Assembly (NCBI GenBank): GCA_002364215.1
Contig: DEXQ01000008.1
Location: forward strand, 473,866 to 537,865
Length of the DNA: 64,000 nt
Source: Aequorivita sp. UBA3180
GTDB taxonomy: Bacteria > Bacteroidota > Bacteroidia > Flavobacteriales > Flavobacteriaceae
Reading direction: 5' to 3'
The first letter of the stretch is position 1, and the number at the start of each line of letters is the position of its first letter. Below, one piece after another: positions 16,251 to 24,815 of this stretch. A program made the position numbers and the translations under genes. The notes below the pieces were generated by a model. The model had not been told where the DNA came from. It saw only the letters and a list, made by a program, of their open reading frames with translations, and made no database searches.

Positions 16251-17450
16251 ATGACAAAACCAAAATCACCTTTTACCCGAGCCCAATTACTTCCACAAGA
16301 AGAAACGCTTGAAGTATCAAGACAAAAAGGAGAACTTTTTATCGGCATTCCCAAAGAAGCCTATTTTCAAGAAAAGCGAATTTGCCTAACTCCCGATGCG
16401 GTCAACGCAATCGTAAATAATGGACACCGAGTGCTTATTGAAAATGGAGCTGGTGATGAAGCAGGGTTTTCAGACAAAGATTATTCAGAAGCCGGTGCAG
16501 AGTTAACCGGTGACAAAAAGAAGGTATTTGGCTGTCCAATGGTTCTAAAAGTTGAACCGCCCACCCTTGAGGAACTGGAACTGATAAACCCCAAGACAGT
16601 GTTAATTTCCGCATTGCAATTAAAAACGAGACAGAAGTCATATTTTGATGCACTTGCGAAAAAGAAAATAACTGCCCTTGCTTTTGAATTCATTAAAGAC
16701 GAAGACCACAGCTATCCAGCCGTAAAAGCCCTGAGTGAAATTGCGGGTACCGCATCGGTGCTTATTGCCGCCGAACTTATGGTTAATGCAAAAAAAGGAA
16801 ACGGCCTTCTTTTCGGAAGCATTAGTGGTGTACCTCCAATTGAAGTGGTAGTTATTGGCGCCGGCACAGTAGGCGAATTTGCCGTTCGGTCTGCACTTGG
16901 CCTAGGGGCAAGCGTCAAAGTTTTTGATAGCTCTATTACAAAGCTGAGAACAATCCAGACTAACGTAGGAAGGATTTTGTACACTTCGACCGTACAGCCC
17001 AAAAATTTAATGAAAGCTCTTTTAAGATGCGACGTGGCTATTGGTGCAGTTCGCGGACACAACCGAGCACCCATAATTGTTACAGAGGAAATGGTGCGCA
17101 ATATGAAAAAGGGCGCTGTTATTATAGACGTTTGCGTAGATATGGGTGGCTGTTTTGAAACCACGGAAATGACAAGCCACGACAACCCTACGTTTATCAA
17201 ACATGAAGTGATACACTACGGCGTACCTAATATTCCTGCGCGCTATCCAAAAACGGCGTCAATTTCAATAAGCAATATCTTCACACCCTATATTTTAGAA
17301 ATTGCAGAAAGTGGCGGACTTGAAAATGCCATCCGTTTTGACAATGGTTTAAGAAATGGTTTGTACTTTTACCGCGGAATTTTGACCAACAAGGCATGTG
17401 CAGATTGGTTCAACATGTCTTATAGCGATATCAACCTTTTGATCTTTTAA
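16251..17450 (+). CDS. ald: Alanine dehydrogenase-family NAD(P)-dependent enzyme
   Basis: The 399-aa product fits the alanine dehydrogenase/transhydrogenase-alpha superfamily: IGIPKE...EKRICLTPD with Arg43, substrate-type Lys100 in LKVEPP, a Rossmann GAGTVG at 203-208, and DVCVDMGGC with the catalytic-type Asp. At the position of the usual active-site His (YxHLA in classical Ald) the sequence reads ALQLKT, with Gln123. It is also longer at the N-terminus than classical enzymes by about 28 residues. It probably makes or consumes alanine, but the His-to-Gln change leaves the reaction uncertain. It stands downstream of the overlapping cassettes. Confidence 0.8.
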   Translation: MTKPKSPFTRAQLLPQEETLEVSRQKGELFIGIPKEAYFQEKRICLTPDAVNAIVNNGHRVLIENGAGDEAGFSDKDYSEAGAELTGDKKKVFGCPMVLKVEPPTLEELELINPKTVLISALQLKTRQKSYFDALAKKKITALAFEFIKDEDHSYPAVKALSEIAGTASVLIAAELMVNAKKGNGLLFGSISGVPPIEVVVIGAGTVGEFAVRSALGLGASVKVFDSSITKLRTIQTNVGRILYTSTVQPKNLMKALLRCDVAIGAVRGHNRAPIIVTEEMVRNMKKGAVIIDVCVDMGGCFETTEMTSHDNPTFIKHEVIHYGVPNIPARYPKTASISISNIFTPYILEIAESGGLENAIRFDNGLRNGLYFYRGILTNKACADWFNMSYSDINLLIF

Positions 17451-17504
17451 ATTAAAGGCGAAAGGTTATACTGCTCAATTTCCAAAATCCCAAAACAAAA
17501 ATTA

Positions 17505-17882
17505 ATGAAATTAGCATACCGATTGGCTTATTTTTCCGGTGGATTTTTAATTGGAATAGCCCTTTTATTTTTTATTCTCAGCGGAAAAAAAACATCCTGC
17601 GCATATGGCCCAGAATCCAGAACACTTAAAAACATCCGTTTAAAGGAACGCGCTTTTTCCGAAAGTACTTTGCAGATTCTTCGTGAAAATAAAATGGACA
17701 CTTCAGCAATTTCAATTCTTTTGGATGATGGTGATGTCCTCTTTTCAGAAAGCAATACCGAGCTTGACTCTTGCAGAATTTATGTTATTGAAGGTGAAAT
17801 TTCAGAAAAAAACCTAAAAATAACAGTTGAAAATTGTGAGAAGTTAGCCACTGTTGTAGAAGCAGAGGTTCTCGAACAGTAA
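17505..17882 (+). CDS. Small membrane-anchored protein (DUF4258-like)
   Basis: This 125-aa protein has one N-terminal helix (about 8-25) and a periplasmic or cytoplasmic beta-rich remainder. The order RLKERAFSESTLQIL, LLDDGDVLFSESN, CRIYVIEG and LKITVENCEKLATV suggests a compact alpha/beta domain resembling DUF4258 proteins, an assignment from memory. No enzyme motif is visible. It follows ald by 54 nt on the same strand and is convergent with the proline dehydrogenase gene, nine nt away. It may be cotranscribed with ald. Confidence 0.6.
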   Translation: MKLAYRLAYFSGGFLIGIALLFFILSGKKTSCAYGPESRTLKNIRLKERAFSESTLQILRENKMDTSAISILLDDGDVLFSESNTELDSCRIYVIEGEISEKNLKITVENCEKLATVVEAEVLEQ

Positions 17883-17891
17883 TTTAACCCT

Positions 17892-19064
17892 TTATAATTT
17901 TCTTCGCTCTTTTTCTTTTTTCAAAAGCGTAAGCTCTCTACTTGTTTGCCCCGCCACCGAGGTATTTTCCTCTGCGCGACGGATTAAATAGGGCATCACA
18001 TCTTTAACTGGTCCAAAGGGAATATATTTTGCAACGTTATAACCCTCTGCTCCCAGATTAAATGTAATGTGGTCGCTCATCCCAAAAAGTTGGCCAAACC
18101 AGATACGGTCATCACTTTTTGAAATTCCTTTTTCTTTCATCAAGTCCATCGTTAGATAGGTACTCAATTCATTGTGCGTGCCAACAAACAGTCCCATATC
18201 GTCTATGTTTTCAAGAATGTATTTTAAAACTTCATTAAATGTGTCGTCAGTTGCTTTTTTACTCTCACATATTGGTGTTTTATAACCTTTTTCAATTGCT
18301 CTTTCATTTTCCTTTTCCATATAAGCGCCACGAACAATTTTAAAGCCGAGCTTGTAACCTTTCATTTTAGCTCTTTGGTGCAACTTTTTTAAATAATCCA
18401 AACGGTCCCATCTATAGCATTGCAAAGTATTAAAAACTATAGGTCGCTCCTTGTTATATTTTTCCATCATTTTTTCGCAAAGATCATCAGCGGCGTCCTG
18501 CATCCAAGATTCCTCTGCATCAATTAGCAATCGGATTCCATTATCATGGGCTACTTTTGAAACCCGATCATAACGGTTTTCAATATTTTTCCAACCAATT
18601 TTTTCGCTATCCGTCAGAGGCTCACTTTCCGTGATTTTCTGCCAAACCTTAAATTTTCCAAAACCAGTGGGTTTAAAAACTGAAAACGGCATCGCCTCCT
18701 TATTTTTTGCAAACTCGGTCAGTTCAATCACTTTATCGGCGGTGGCGTCAAACTGTGTCTCTTCCTCCTTTCCTTCTACTGAAAAATCCAAGACTGAAGA
18801 AACGCCAACGTCATATAATCTGTCTACCGTAGACATACAATCCCTCTCATTCACACCCCCGCAAAAATGGTCAAAAACCGTGGAACGGATTAACCCCTCT
18901 ACCGGAAGGTTTATATTTAAGGCAAATTTTGTAACGGCAGAACCAATTTTCACTAAAGGTTCCTTAGAAATCATCTTGAAAAGAAAATACGCACGTTCCA
19001 GTTCCGAATCGCTCTTTAGTTGAAAGGCCGTTTCGGTATTATCAAAAAGGGAATTTGAAGTCAT
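17892..19064 (-). CDS. Proline dehydrogenase
   Basis: The 390-aa monofunctional product has the TIM-barrel PRODH pattern: LLIDAEESWMQ, the conserved FNTLQCYRWD, GFKIVRGAYMEKEN (flavin-contacting Arg-Gly-Ala-Tyr), FVGTHNE, and the C-terminal YIPFGPVKDVMPYLIRRAEEN with the two substrate arginines. It oxidises proline to pyrroline-5-carboxylate with FAD and feeds the quinone pool. Unlike enterobacterial PutA it lacks the aldehyde dehydrogenase domain; that partner is not in this window. The ATG is at 19064, with a TATATTTG box 20 nt upstream that sits back to back with the aroB promoter. Confidence 0.92.
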   Translation of the reverse strand: MTSNSLFDNTETAFQLKSDSELERAYFLFKMISKEPLVKIGSAVTKFALNINLPVEGLIRSTVFDHFCGGVNERDCMSTVDRLYDVGVSSVLDFSVEGKEEETQFDATADKVIELTEFAKNKEAMPFSVFKPTGFGKFKVWQKITESEPLTDSEKIGWKNIENRYDRVSKVAHDNGIRLLIDAEESWMQDAADDLCEKMMEKYNKERPIVFNTLQCYRWDRLDYLKKLHQRAKMKGYKLGFKIVRGAYMEKENERAIEKGYKTPICESKKATDDTFNEVLKYILENIDDMGLFVGTHNELSTYLTMDLMKEKGISKSDDRIWFGQLFGMSDHITFNLGAEGYNVAKYIPFGPVKDVMPYLIRRAEENTSVAGQTSRELTLLKKEKERRKL

Positions 19065-19084
19065 AAAATTTACAATAATGTGTG

Positions 19085-19092
19085 CAAATATA
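19085..19092 (-). promoter_or_regulatory. Putative proline dehydrogenase promoter -7 box
   Basis: TATATTTG on the minus strand, 20 nt before the ATG. It lies two bp from the opposite-strand aroB box, giving a divergent back-to-back promoter. Confidence 0.45.
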
Positions 19093-19094
19093 GT

Positions 19095-19102
19095 TAGATT
19101 TG
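19095..19102 (+). promoter_or_regulatory. Putative aroB promoter -7 box
   Basis: TAGATTTG on the plus strand, 12 nt before the ATG at 19115. It implies a very short leader and argues against the TTG at 19100 as the start. Confidence 0.45.
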
Positions 19103-19114
19103 GACTTTGATTAT

Positions 19115-20206
19115 ATGAGAAAAATCAATAAATTCATGGGAAAAAATTCAAATGGAAAAGGTCAGGTTTTAAGAGATGATACTGGGTGGGAAGCTTTAGC
19201 AAAATATGTAAAGGAAAAAAGTCCTTCCAAAATATTTATTATAACCGATGAAAACACCAATAAATTATGCTTATCTATTTTTTTAGAGAAGAAAAAGTTT
19301 GAATTTTCATCAGAATCCATCACCATTCCCGTTGGGGAAATCTACAAAAACATAGGCACTTGTTTCAATGTTTGGGAAACACTTTCTGAAAAAGGAGCCG
19401 ACCAAAAAAGCTTAATAATCAATCTAGGTGGCGGAGTGGTTACCGATCTTGGTGGATTTGTAGCTTCCACTTTTAAACGGGGCATTCCTTTTATAAATAT
19501 CCCCACTTCCCTACTCGCCATGGTAGATGCCTCAGTGGGTGGAAAAAATGGGATCGATCTTGGCCATATAAAAAACCAAATTGGCGTAATAAATCTTCCC
19601 GAATTGGTAGTATTGGACACGGCGTTTCTAACAACCTTGCCACATGAACACGTAACATCAGGCTTAGCCGAAATGTTGAAACACGGCCTTATCCATAGTC
19701 ACACGTACTGGGAGCGTATAAAAAATGTGGATTTCTCAGATAAAGTGGAGTTTGAGAAACTTATTTGGGATTCAGTAGAAATAAAAAAAGAAATTGTGGC
19801 CAAAGATCCTTTTGAGAATAACCTTCGAAAAACCTTAAATTATGGCCACACACTGGGGCACGCAATTGAATCGTATTTTCTAGAAAATGATGATAAGCCT
19901 ACGCTGCTCCATGGCGAAGCTGTAGCAATAGGAATGATTTTAGCAACCCATATTTCAGCAGAAATTGTTGGTTTTCCTCAGCGTACATTGAATGATGTTA
20001 CAGAAACCATTCTTAATCATTTTCCAAAACAAACTTTCAGTAAAAATGATATTGATACTGTTATAAAGTTGTTGGTTTTTGACAAAAAAAACAGAAACGG
20101 GAAAGTGTTATTTGTACTTCTGGAAGACATTGGCCATTACAAAACTGATAGCGAAGTAGACAATAGCTTTATTTACAAGGCTTTTGAGTATTATAAAAAT
20201 TTCTGA
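19115..20206 (+). CDS. aroB: 3-dehydroquinate synthase
   Basis: The start chosen is ATG at 19115 (363 aa), downstream of the putative promoter; ATG 19136 is also possible. The NAD-binding core shows NLGGGVVTDLGGFVAST and PTSLLAMVDASVGGKNGID. The metal ligands lie in GLAEMLKHGL, NYGHTLGHAIE and LLHGEAVAIGM. AroB forms 3-dehydroquinate from DAHP, the second step of the shikimate pathway. The next enzyme of the pathway, aroQ, lies 20 kb away at 40383. The preceding divergent gene is proline dehydrogenase. Confidence 0.93.
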   Translation: MRKINKFMGKNSNGKGQVLRDDTGWEALAKYVKEKSPSKIFIITDENTNKLCLSIFLEKKKFEFSSESITIPVGEIYKNIGTCFNVWETLSEKGADQKSLIINLGGGVVTDLGGFVASTFKRGIPFINIPTSLLAMVDASVGGKNGIDLGHIKNQIGVINLPELVVLDTAFLTTLPHEHVTSGLAEMLKHGLIHSHTYWERIKNVDFSDKVEFEKLIWDSVEIKKEIVAKDPFENNLRKTLNYGHTLGHAIESYFLENDDKPTLLHGEAVAIGMILATHISAEIVGFPQRTLNDVTETILNHFPKQTFSKNDIDTVIKLLVFDKKNRNGKVLFVLLEDIGHYKTDSEVDNSFIYKAFEYYKNF

Positions 20207-20283
20207 AAATTTTATTGAAAATATTTTTATCTCTTCATTTTTTGAATAGTTTTATAACCACAAACCAAAAGATTGAATATTAA

Positions 20284-20577
20284 ATGAAGCGAATAATAGT
20301 AGACTACCGAAAGCTAACCCCAGAAATACTTTCTTTACTAGTGGAAAAATATCCCGATGGATATGATGATGACCATGTTATAACTTTTAAAAATGCTAAA
20401 AATGAAACCGTTGAAGCTGTTGAAGTAAGAACGGATGATACAATATATTTAGTTAAAGTAAGTTCTCGCTTAGAAACAACAATGGCTAATTTTGATGAAG
20501 ACGATTATGATGACGCTGATTTTAATGAGCCAATAAGTGAAATTCCGGATAAAAAGAAAATGGATGAGGAAGAATAA
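20284..20577 (+). CDS. Conserved acidic small protein
   Basis: This 97-aa protein opens MKRIIVDYRKLTPEIL and ends in an acidic tail (about residues 70-97) rich in Asp and Glu. There is no signal peptide or membrane helix. I recall similar proteins beside aroB and proline dehydrogenase in other Flavobacteriia, so it is probably real. Its function is unknown; the acidic tail could mediate protein contacts. A strong terminator follows at 20597-20620. Confidence 0.7.
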   Translation: MKRIIVDYRKLTPEILSLLVEKYPDGYDDDHVITFKNAKNETVEAVEVRTDDTIYLVKVSSRLETTMANFDEDDYDDADFNEPISEIPDKKKMDEEE

Positions 20578-20596
20578 ATCTTTCTATCAAAAAAAA

Positions 20597-20620
20597 AGAG
20601 GCTGTCTAGCCTCTTTTTTT
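20597..20620. terminator. Bidirectional rho-independent terminator
   Basis: AGAGGCT, loop GTCT, AGCCTCT, with A-run before and T-run after. It serves the plus-strand small acidic gene and the convergent minus-strand DJ-1/PfpI gene. Confidence 0.85.
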
Positions 20621-20640
20621 ATTTTGAAACTTCATGGCTG

Positions 20641-21189
20641 TTACGCATGCTGAAGTTCGTGCTTACCTTCTTTAATTTCCTCGATTAATTTAGAATTAAA
20701 CGCAGGCAAATCATCAGGGTTTCGGCTGGTTACAAAACCTTCGTCTACAACTACCTCTTCATCTACCCAATTGGCTCCTGCATTAATCAAATCATCCTTA
20801 ATTGAGCTAAAGGAAGTCATTTTTCTACCTTCCACTACTCCTGCAGAAATTAAAACTTGAGGACCGTGGCATATAGCAGCAACTGGTTTTTTCAACTCAA
20901 AGAACTGTTTTACAAATTTTAATGCATCATCATTTCTTCTTAATTTATCAGGGTTTATAACTCCTCCTGGCAACACCAGCGCGTTATAATCAGTTGCAGA
21001 AACATTTCCAACTTTTTTATCAACGTTGTATTCGTTGCTCCAATTGCCATCTGCCCAACCTTTTATTTTACCTTCATTTTCACTAATAATCTCAACGGTA
21101 AATCCTTCTTTTTCCATCGCCTCTTTGGGTGATTTCAATTCAGATTCTTCAAAACCGTTTGTAGCTAAAATTGCAATTCTCTTATTCAT
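20641..21189 (-). CDS. DJ-1/PfpI-family protein (YhbO/YraA type)
   Basis: The 182-aa product carries the nucleophile elbow AICHGPQVL with Cys107 and His108, plus the N-terminal NGFEESEL with the conserved Glu that polarises the cysteine. Length and the C-terminal SRNPDDLPAFNSKLIEEI match the YhbO/PfpI branch, whose members are general stress proteins with proposed protease or deglycase activity. It is cytoplasmic. The A-rich DNA upstream has no sharp promoter match. It is convergent with the small acidic gene across a shared terminator. Confidence 0.88.
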   Translation of the reverse strand: MNKRIAILATNGFEESELKSPKEAMEKEGFTVEIISENEGKIKGWADGNWSNEYNVDKKVGNVSATDYNALVLPGGVINPDKLRRNDDALKFVKQFFELKKPVAAICHGPQVLISAGVVEGRKMTSFSSIKDDLINAGANWVDEEVVVDEGFVTSRNPDDLPAFNSKLIEEIKEGKHELQHA

Positions 21190-21300
21190 TTTTCTGTTCT
21201 TTTTATTAGTTAAACAATTAATTTACAGTGAAGATACTAAGCACTAGAGGTACTATAAATTTTTTGATATTAATCTTTTACTAATCTTTGTTAAGAATTG

Positions 21301-22257
21301 CTAAGAAGTACCGTTATCCTTTAAGGTTTCGGCTTTTTTTTTATCCTCCTCTACTTTTCGCTTGTATTCTCGAAGTTCCTGCATTTCAAGTTCGTAAGAT
21401 AAGGTCGCGTTGCCGGAGGGTTCAATTTTTATATTTCTGAGCAACGCCCAATTCACGGTAAATTCTGCTCCCAAGAATAAAATAAGGCAGGTGTAATATA
21501 CCCATAACAGAATAAGTACCAGGCTTCCCGCCGCACCATAAACTGAAGCAGGGTCTGACGCTGCAAAATAAAACCCAATAAGGTATTTACCTGCTAAAAA
21601 TAACAAAGAAGTCATAAATGCACCTATCAAATTAGTTTTCCATTTTATTTTTACATCCGGGAGCAAAGTGAAGATTGTTGCAAAAAGTGCCGTTATTATT
21701 ATTTGCGAAAAAATAAAGTTCAGAATCTGAACAAGTTGTGAAGAAAGATCGGTGTAATAGTTTCCAATTAGATCGCTCAAAGCATTGATAGCCGTAGTGA
21801 TTACCAGCGATATGAGCAGCAATAAACCTATAGCCAGAACCATCCCAAAGGAAATAACCCGTCTTTTTAATGTGTCCAAAAAAGTATTCTTTTTAGCACG
21901 AACACTCCAAATATCGTTCAGTGCTTTCTGAAGTTGAAAAAAAACACCGGTTGCACCGAAGATAAGCACCCCAATTCCAAAAATTATAAATAGCACAGAA
22001 CTTTCCGATAAAGCAGAATTAATTATCATAGCTTGAATAAGCTCAGCACTTCCTTGCCCTATCAACCCTCCAATCTCCCCTGTGATTCTTCCTTCTACTG
22101 CATCTCTTCCAAAAAAAATACCCGCAAAATGTACAGTAATAATTAACAAAGAAGGTAATGAAAACAAAGCGTAGTAGGCAATAACAGCACTTTTGGCCCA
22201 CGGATCGTTTTTGTCCCAACTAAGATAAGTATCCTTTAATAATTTAAAAACCTTCAT
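21301..22257 (-). CDS. YihY/BrkB-family inner-membrane protein
   Basis: The 318-aa product shows about six membrane helices and the family motifs SAVIAYYALFSLPSLLII, FGATGVFFQLQKALNDIW and LILLWVYYTCLILFLGAEF. A charged cytoplasmic tail (about 285-318) ends it. The family was once called RNase BN in error; its true role is unresolved and may be transport or envelope stress. Its ATG directly follows the DinB stop codon with no gap, so the two are probably one transcript. Confidence 0.88.
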   Translation of the reverse strand: MKVFKLLKDTYLSWDKNDPWAKSAVIAYYALFSLPSLLIITVHFAGIFFGRDAVEGRITGEIGGLIGQGSAELIQAMIINSALSESSVLFIIFGIGVLIFGATGVFFQLQKALNDIWSVRAKKNTFLDTLKRRVISFGMVLAIGLLLLISLVITTAINALSDLIGNYYTDLSSQLVQILNFIFSQIIITALFATIFTLLPDVKIKWKTNLIGAFMTSLLFLAGKYLIGFYFAASDPASVYGAAGSLVLILLWVYYTCLILFLGAEFTVNWALLRNIKIEPSGNATLSYELEMQELREYKRKVEEDKKKAETLKDNGTS

Positions 22258-22773
22258 TTAAAGGTAACGTTCGTTAATAATATTTTGGTGGTGAATCTCG
22301 TGGCCGCAAATGATAAATCCTGCGGCTGCTACTGACATAACACTGTTGTTGGCTATACCTGTTCGTTTGAGTTCTATTTCATTAAAATTTTTAAATAAAT
22401 GGAAACTTGCATTGCGCACAGCACTGTATTCCTCTAAAAGATTGTTGATGCTTTTATTATTTCCATTGGCGCTTTGGGCAAATATATTTTCATCAAAACC
22501 TTTCAAGTTTGCGTTATCGGCTCTTGAAAAGTAAAGTGCTCTATATGCAAAAACTCTTTCCGTATCGATAATATGCTGTAAAATGTCCTTTGGAGTCCAT
22601 TTATTTTCAGCATACCGATAGTGCCATTTTGCTTGTGGAATATTCTTAAAAAATGATGGGGTATCGTGTAAGCCCATTTCCAAAGCTTCGGATAATGACA
22701 CATCGTCAACCAAGTCAATATATTTCTGATAATAGGAATTATATTCTGAAGGATTAATTTCAGTAGGCTTCAT
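22258..22773 (-). CDS. DinB-family putative metal-dependent protein
   Basis: The 171-aa four-helix bundle has the three DinB-type histidine positions: the first in LQHIIDTERVFAYRAL and two in GHEIHHQNIINERYL near the C-terminus. ENKWTPKDIL is the usual motif at the start of the second helix. Such proteins are related to bacillithiol transferases and other thiol-dependent enzymes, but the substrate is not predictable. It is cytoplasmic. It directly precedes the YihY/BrkB gene and is followed upstream by the Lrp gene's terminator. Confidence 0.85.
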   Translation of the reverse strand: MKPTEINPSEYNSYYQKYIDLVDDVSLSEALEMGLHDTPSFFKNIPQAKWHYRYAENKWTPKDILQHIIDTERVFAYRALYFSRADNANLKGFDENIFAQSANGNNKSINNLLEEYSAVRNASFHLFKNFNEIELKRTGIANNSVMSVAAAGFIICGHEIHHQNIINERYL

Positions 22774-22791
22774 AGTTTTCTTTTAAAGATA

Positions 22792-22823
22792 AAAAAAACC
22801 TTTGTCGCTAAACAAAGGTTTTT
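22792..22823 (-). terminator. Rho-independent terminator after the Lrp-type gene
   Basis: AACCTTTGT, loop of six, ACAAAGGTT with A/T runs on both sides. It lies 22 bp beyond the Lrp-type stop codon on the minus strand. Confidence 0.8.
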
Positions 22824-22844
22824 AATTTAATTAAGAGGTGCTAC

Positions 22845-23324
22845 TTAAATTTCGTTAAAAATGGAATGTAGCAATCTTTTTTTATCATTGATACTCTCTT
22901 CCATTGATATCATTGTTTCGGTACGGCTTACGCCTTCAATGTCGTCTATTTGATAGATTACATCTTTTGCGTGGGCAGTATCCCTTGCCCTAATTTTACA
23001 GAAAATATTGAATTTTCCGGTTGTTACGTGGGCTACAGTAACAAAGGGTATCTCACTTATTCGTTCCAAAACAAATTGAGTTTGTGAAGTTTTAAAAATA
23101 AAAACTCCCACATAAGCAATAAAGGAATATCCAAGCTTTTTATAATCTACTTGAAGTGATGAACCGGTAATGATGCCGGCTTCTTCCATTTTTTTCACTC
23201 TCACATGAACTGTCCCTGCAGAAATCTCTAATTTTTTTGCAATATCTGTAAAGGGGATTCGCGTATTATCAATTAATAAATCAAGAATTTTGTGGTCTAC
23301 ATCGTCTAATTTAAACTTTGGCAT
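22845..23324 (-). CDS. Lrp/AsnC-family transcriptional regulator
   Basis: The 159-aa product has an N-terminal winged helix (LDDVDHKILDLLIDNTRIPFTDIAKKLEIS, then VHVRVKKMEEAGII) and a C-terminal RAM ligand-binding domain (about 70-150) with FVTVAHVTTGKFNIFCKI. These proteins sense amino acids and form octamers or dimers; the effector here is unknown. The nearby M14 carboxypeptidase and proline dehydrogenase make amino-acid sensing plausible, but no operator can be assigned. It is followed by its own terminator. Confidence 0.9.
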   Translation of the reverse strand: MPKFKLDDVDHKILDLLIDNTRIPFTDIAKKLEISAGTVHVRVKKMEEAGIITGSSLQVDYKKLGYSFIAYVGVFIFKTSQTQFVLERISEIPFVTVAHVTTGKFNIFCKIRARDTAHAKDVIYQIDDIEGVSRTETMISMEESINDKKRLLHSIFNEI

Positions 23325-23356
23325 ATATCTATTTTTTTTTGCAAAATTATAAACTT

Positions 23357-24523
23357 TTAAGCTATAATAGAATTTATTCTTTGAAAATAAATCATTGATT
23401 TATCATTTTTATCAATAATTTCTGAAATATTATCACCCACTGTTAAAATATCTTGTGAATTTGTTAAAATTTCAGCGCCTTCCACATTATTTTCAATATA
23501 TGCAAACTTGTTCTTTAATGACCCAATTTCATCAATAAATGGCTCAAAGACAATGGTTTCATTTCTTAAAATTTCACGATATTGGATTGCAACTGATACT
23601 TGCTCTCTTTTATCCTTCAATTTTGCATTTCTCAAAATACAATCATTATAATTTTTAAGATTTTCTGGAATATTAAAATAGTCTCTGTAATTTAATGCAG
23701 GTTTACTATCCCCAATAATATTAAATAAGACAAGTAAGGAATAGAAGATAAATTCCCGTGTTTTTTCACGATGGTAATCTTGGGAATATTGCCCCGCCTC
23801 AAATAATATAGTAGGAACCCCTGCATTTTGAAAGGTGTCGCCCACACAAGCATTATTAAAGCTATCATCATACCTGCCCACTTGCCCGGGAATGTAATCT
23901 TGCAGCAATTTATTCATTTTTACTATTTGTTCCATCGCAATTATTCTGGAAGGAGTTATAGATCGTTCCTTATTTGCTGCTGGAGATAAAAACGAAATAG
24001 TTGAAGCCTTGCCATCTTTAAAGCCATAAATAGAGCGCTGATCGTGAAGATTAAGGCATAAGTCAGGTTTAAGCGCTTCAAATACTTTGCGCAGACATTT
24101 GCTTTCCTTTTGAGATAAATCCTGGGCATCTCGATTCAAATCCACTCCATTGGCATTCTCACGCGTGTAAAGTTGGGCGCCATCGGGGTTTAACATAGGA
24201 AATAGATAAAAAGTATATGTGCCTAAAAATTCATCAATTTCTGATTGAAAATTTTCCTTTTGATCAATAAATCGAATAAAATCAAAAAGAGCTTTCGTTG
24301 TTGTAGATTCATTTCCATGCATTTGAGACCATCCCAAAACCACCTGTTTACCATTTCCAATTTTAATCAAGGGAATATCCTGTCCTTTTTCTGACACTCC
24401 AGGTACCGAAACCTCATACTTAATTTTATACATATCCAGTAACGGATAAATGTGTTCCATAGTGATGTATCGACCTCTTAACTGAGTCTCAAAATGATTC
24501 TTGTACCAGTCTTCTATTTTCAT
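23357..24523 (-). CDS. M14-family zinc carboxypeptidase
   Basis: The 388-aa product contains the zinc motif HGNE (His69, Glu72) in SQMHGNESTTTKAL, substrate-type GVDLNRDAQ, the third zinc ligand in CLNLHDQRSIYG, and the general-base Glu in ILFEAGQYSQDYHRE. No signal peptide is seen, so it is probably cytoplasmic, which is unusual for digestive M14 enzymes and suggests peptide or amino-acid derivative processing. A small C-terminal domain follows. A TAACTTTG box lies 18 nt before the ATG, with GTTTAC/GTAAAC repeats around it that may be an operator. Confidence 0.87.
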   Translation of the reverse strand: MKIEDWYKNHFETQLRGRYITMEHIYPLLDMYKIKYEVSVPGVSEKGQDIPLIKIGNGKQVVLGWSQMHGNESTTTKALFDFIRFIDQKENFQSEIDEFLGTYTFYLFPMLNPDGAQLYTRENANGVDLNRDAQDLSQKESKCLRKVFEALKPDLCLNLHDQRSIYGFKDGKASTISFLSPAANKERSITPSRIIAMEQIVKMNKLLQDYIPGQVGRYDDSFNNACVGDTFQNAGVPTILFEAGQYSQDYHREKTREFIFYSLLVLFNIIGDSKPALNYRDYFNIPENLKNYNDCILRNAKLKDKREQVSVAIQYREILRNETIVFEPFIDEIGSLKNKFAYIENNVEGAEILTNSQDILTVGDNISEIIDKNDKSMIYFQRINSIIA

Positions 24524-24536
24524 ATTCTAAATTATA

Positions 24537-24611
24537 GTTTACAAAGTTAAACAATGGCTTGTTCACAATTGTAAACAGGAGTATTATCAATTATTGATTA
24601 CTTCTGTAAAC
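24537..24611. promoter_or_regulatory. M14 promoter region with repeated GTTTAC/GTAAAC motifs
   Basis: GTTTAC at 24537-24542 and GTAAAC at 24571-24576 form an inverted pair around the M14 gene's -7 box (TAACTTTG on the minus strand, 24542-24549). A further GTAAAC lies at 24606-24611, inside CTTC-N7-GAAG. Another copy overlaps the start of the divergent XRE regulator (24819-24824). The XRE protein is a candidate binder; this is inference. Confidence 0.35.
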
Positions 24612-24776
24612 GAAGATGTTGTTGATTTGTCACCATTTTATTGAATTATAGTTCATCATTTATATTATGTGATTATAATATTGTTTTTCAGTATTTTAGA
24701 ATTAATTAAATAAAGTATTAATTTGACGGTATTTGTAATTATTATCATTTATTTAGGCCTGTGAAAAGAAATAAAT

Positions 24777-24784
24777 TACATTTG
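24777..24784 (+). promoter_or_regulatory. Putative XRE regulator promoter -7 box
   Basis: TACATTTG matches TAnnTTTG, with 31 nt between it and the ATG at 24816. Confidence 0.45.
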
Positions 24785-24815
24785 TAACCGTTATTGTTAT
24801 TCATAATATGTTACA

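Noticed and set aside
16712..17200. 162-codon minus-strand frame inside ald
   Set aside because: It is antisense to ald, with low-complexity Ser/Thr/Pro-rich residues, as expected for the complement of a coding sequence.
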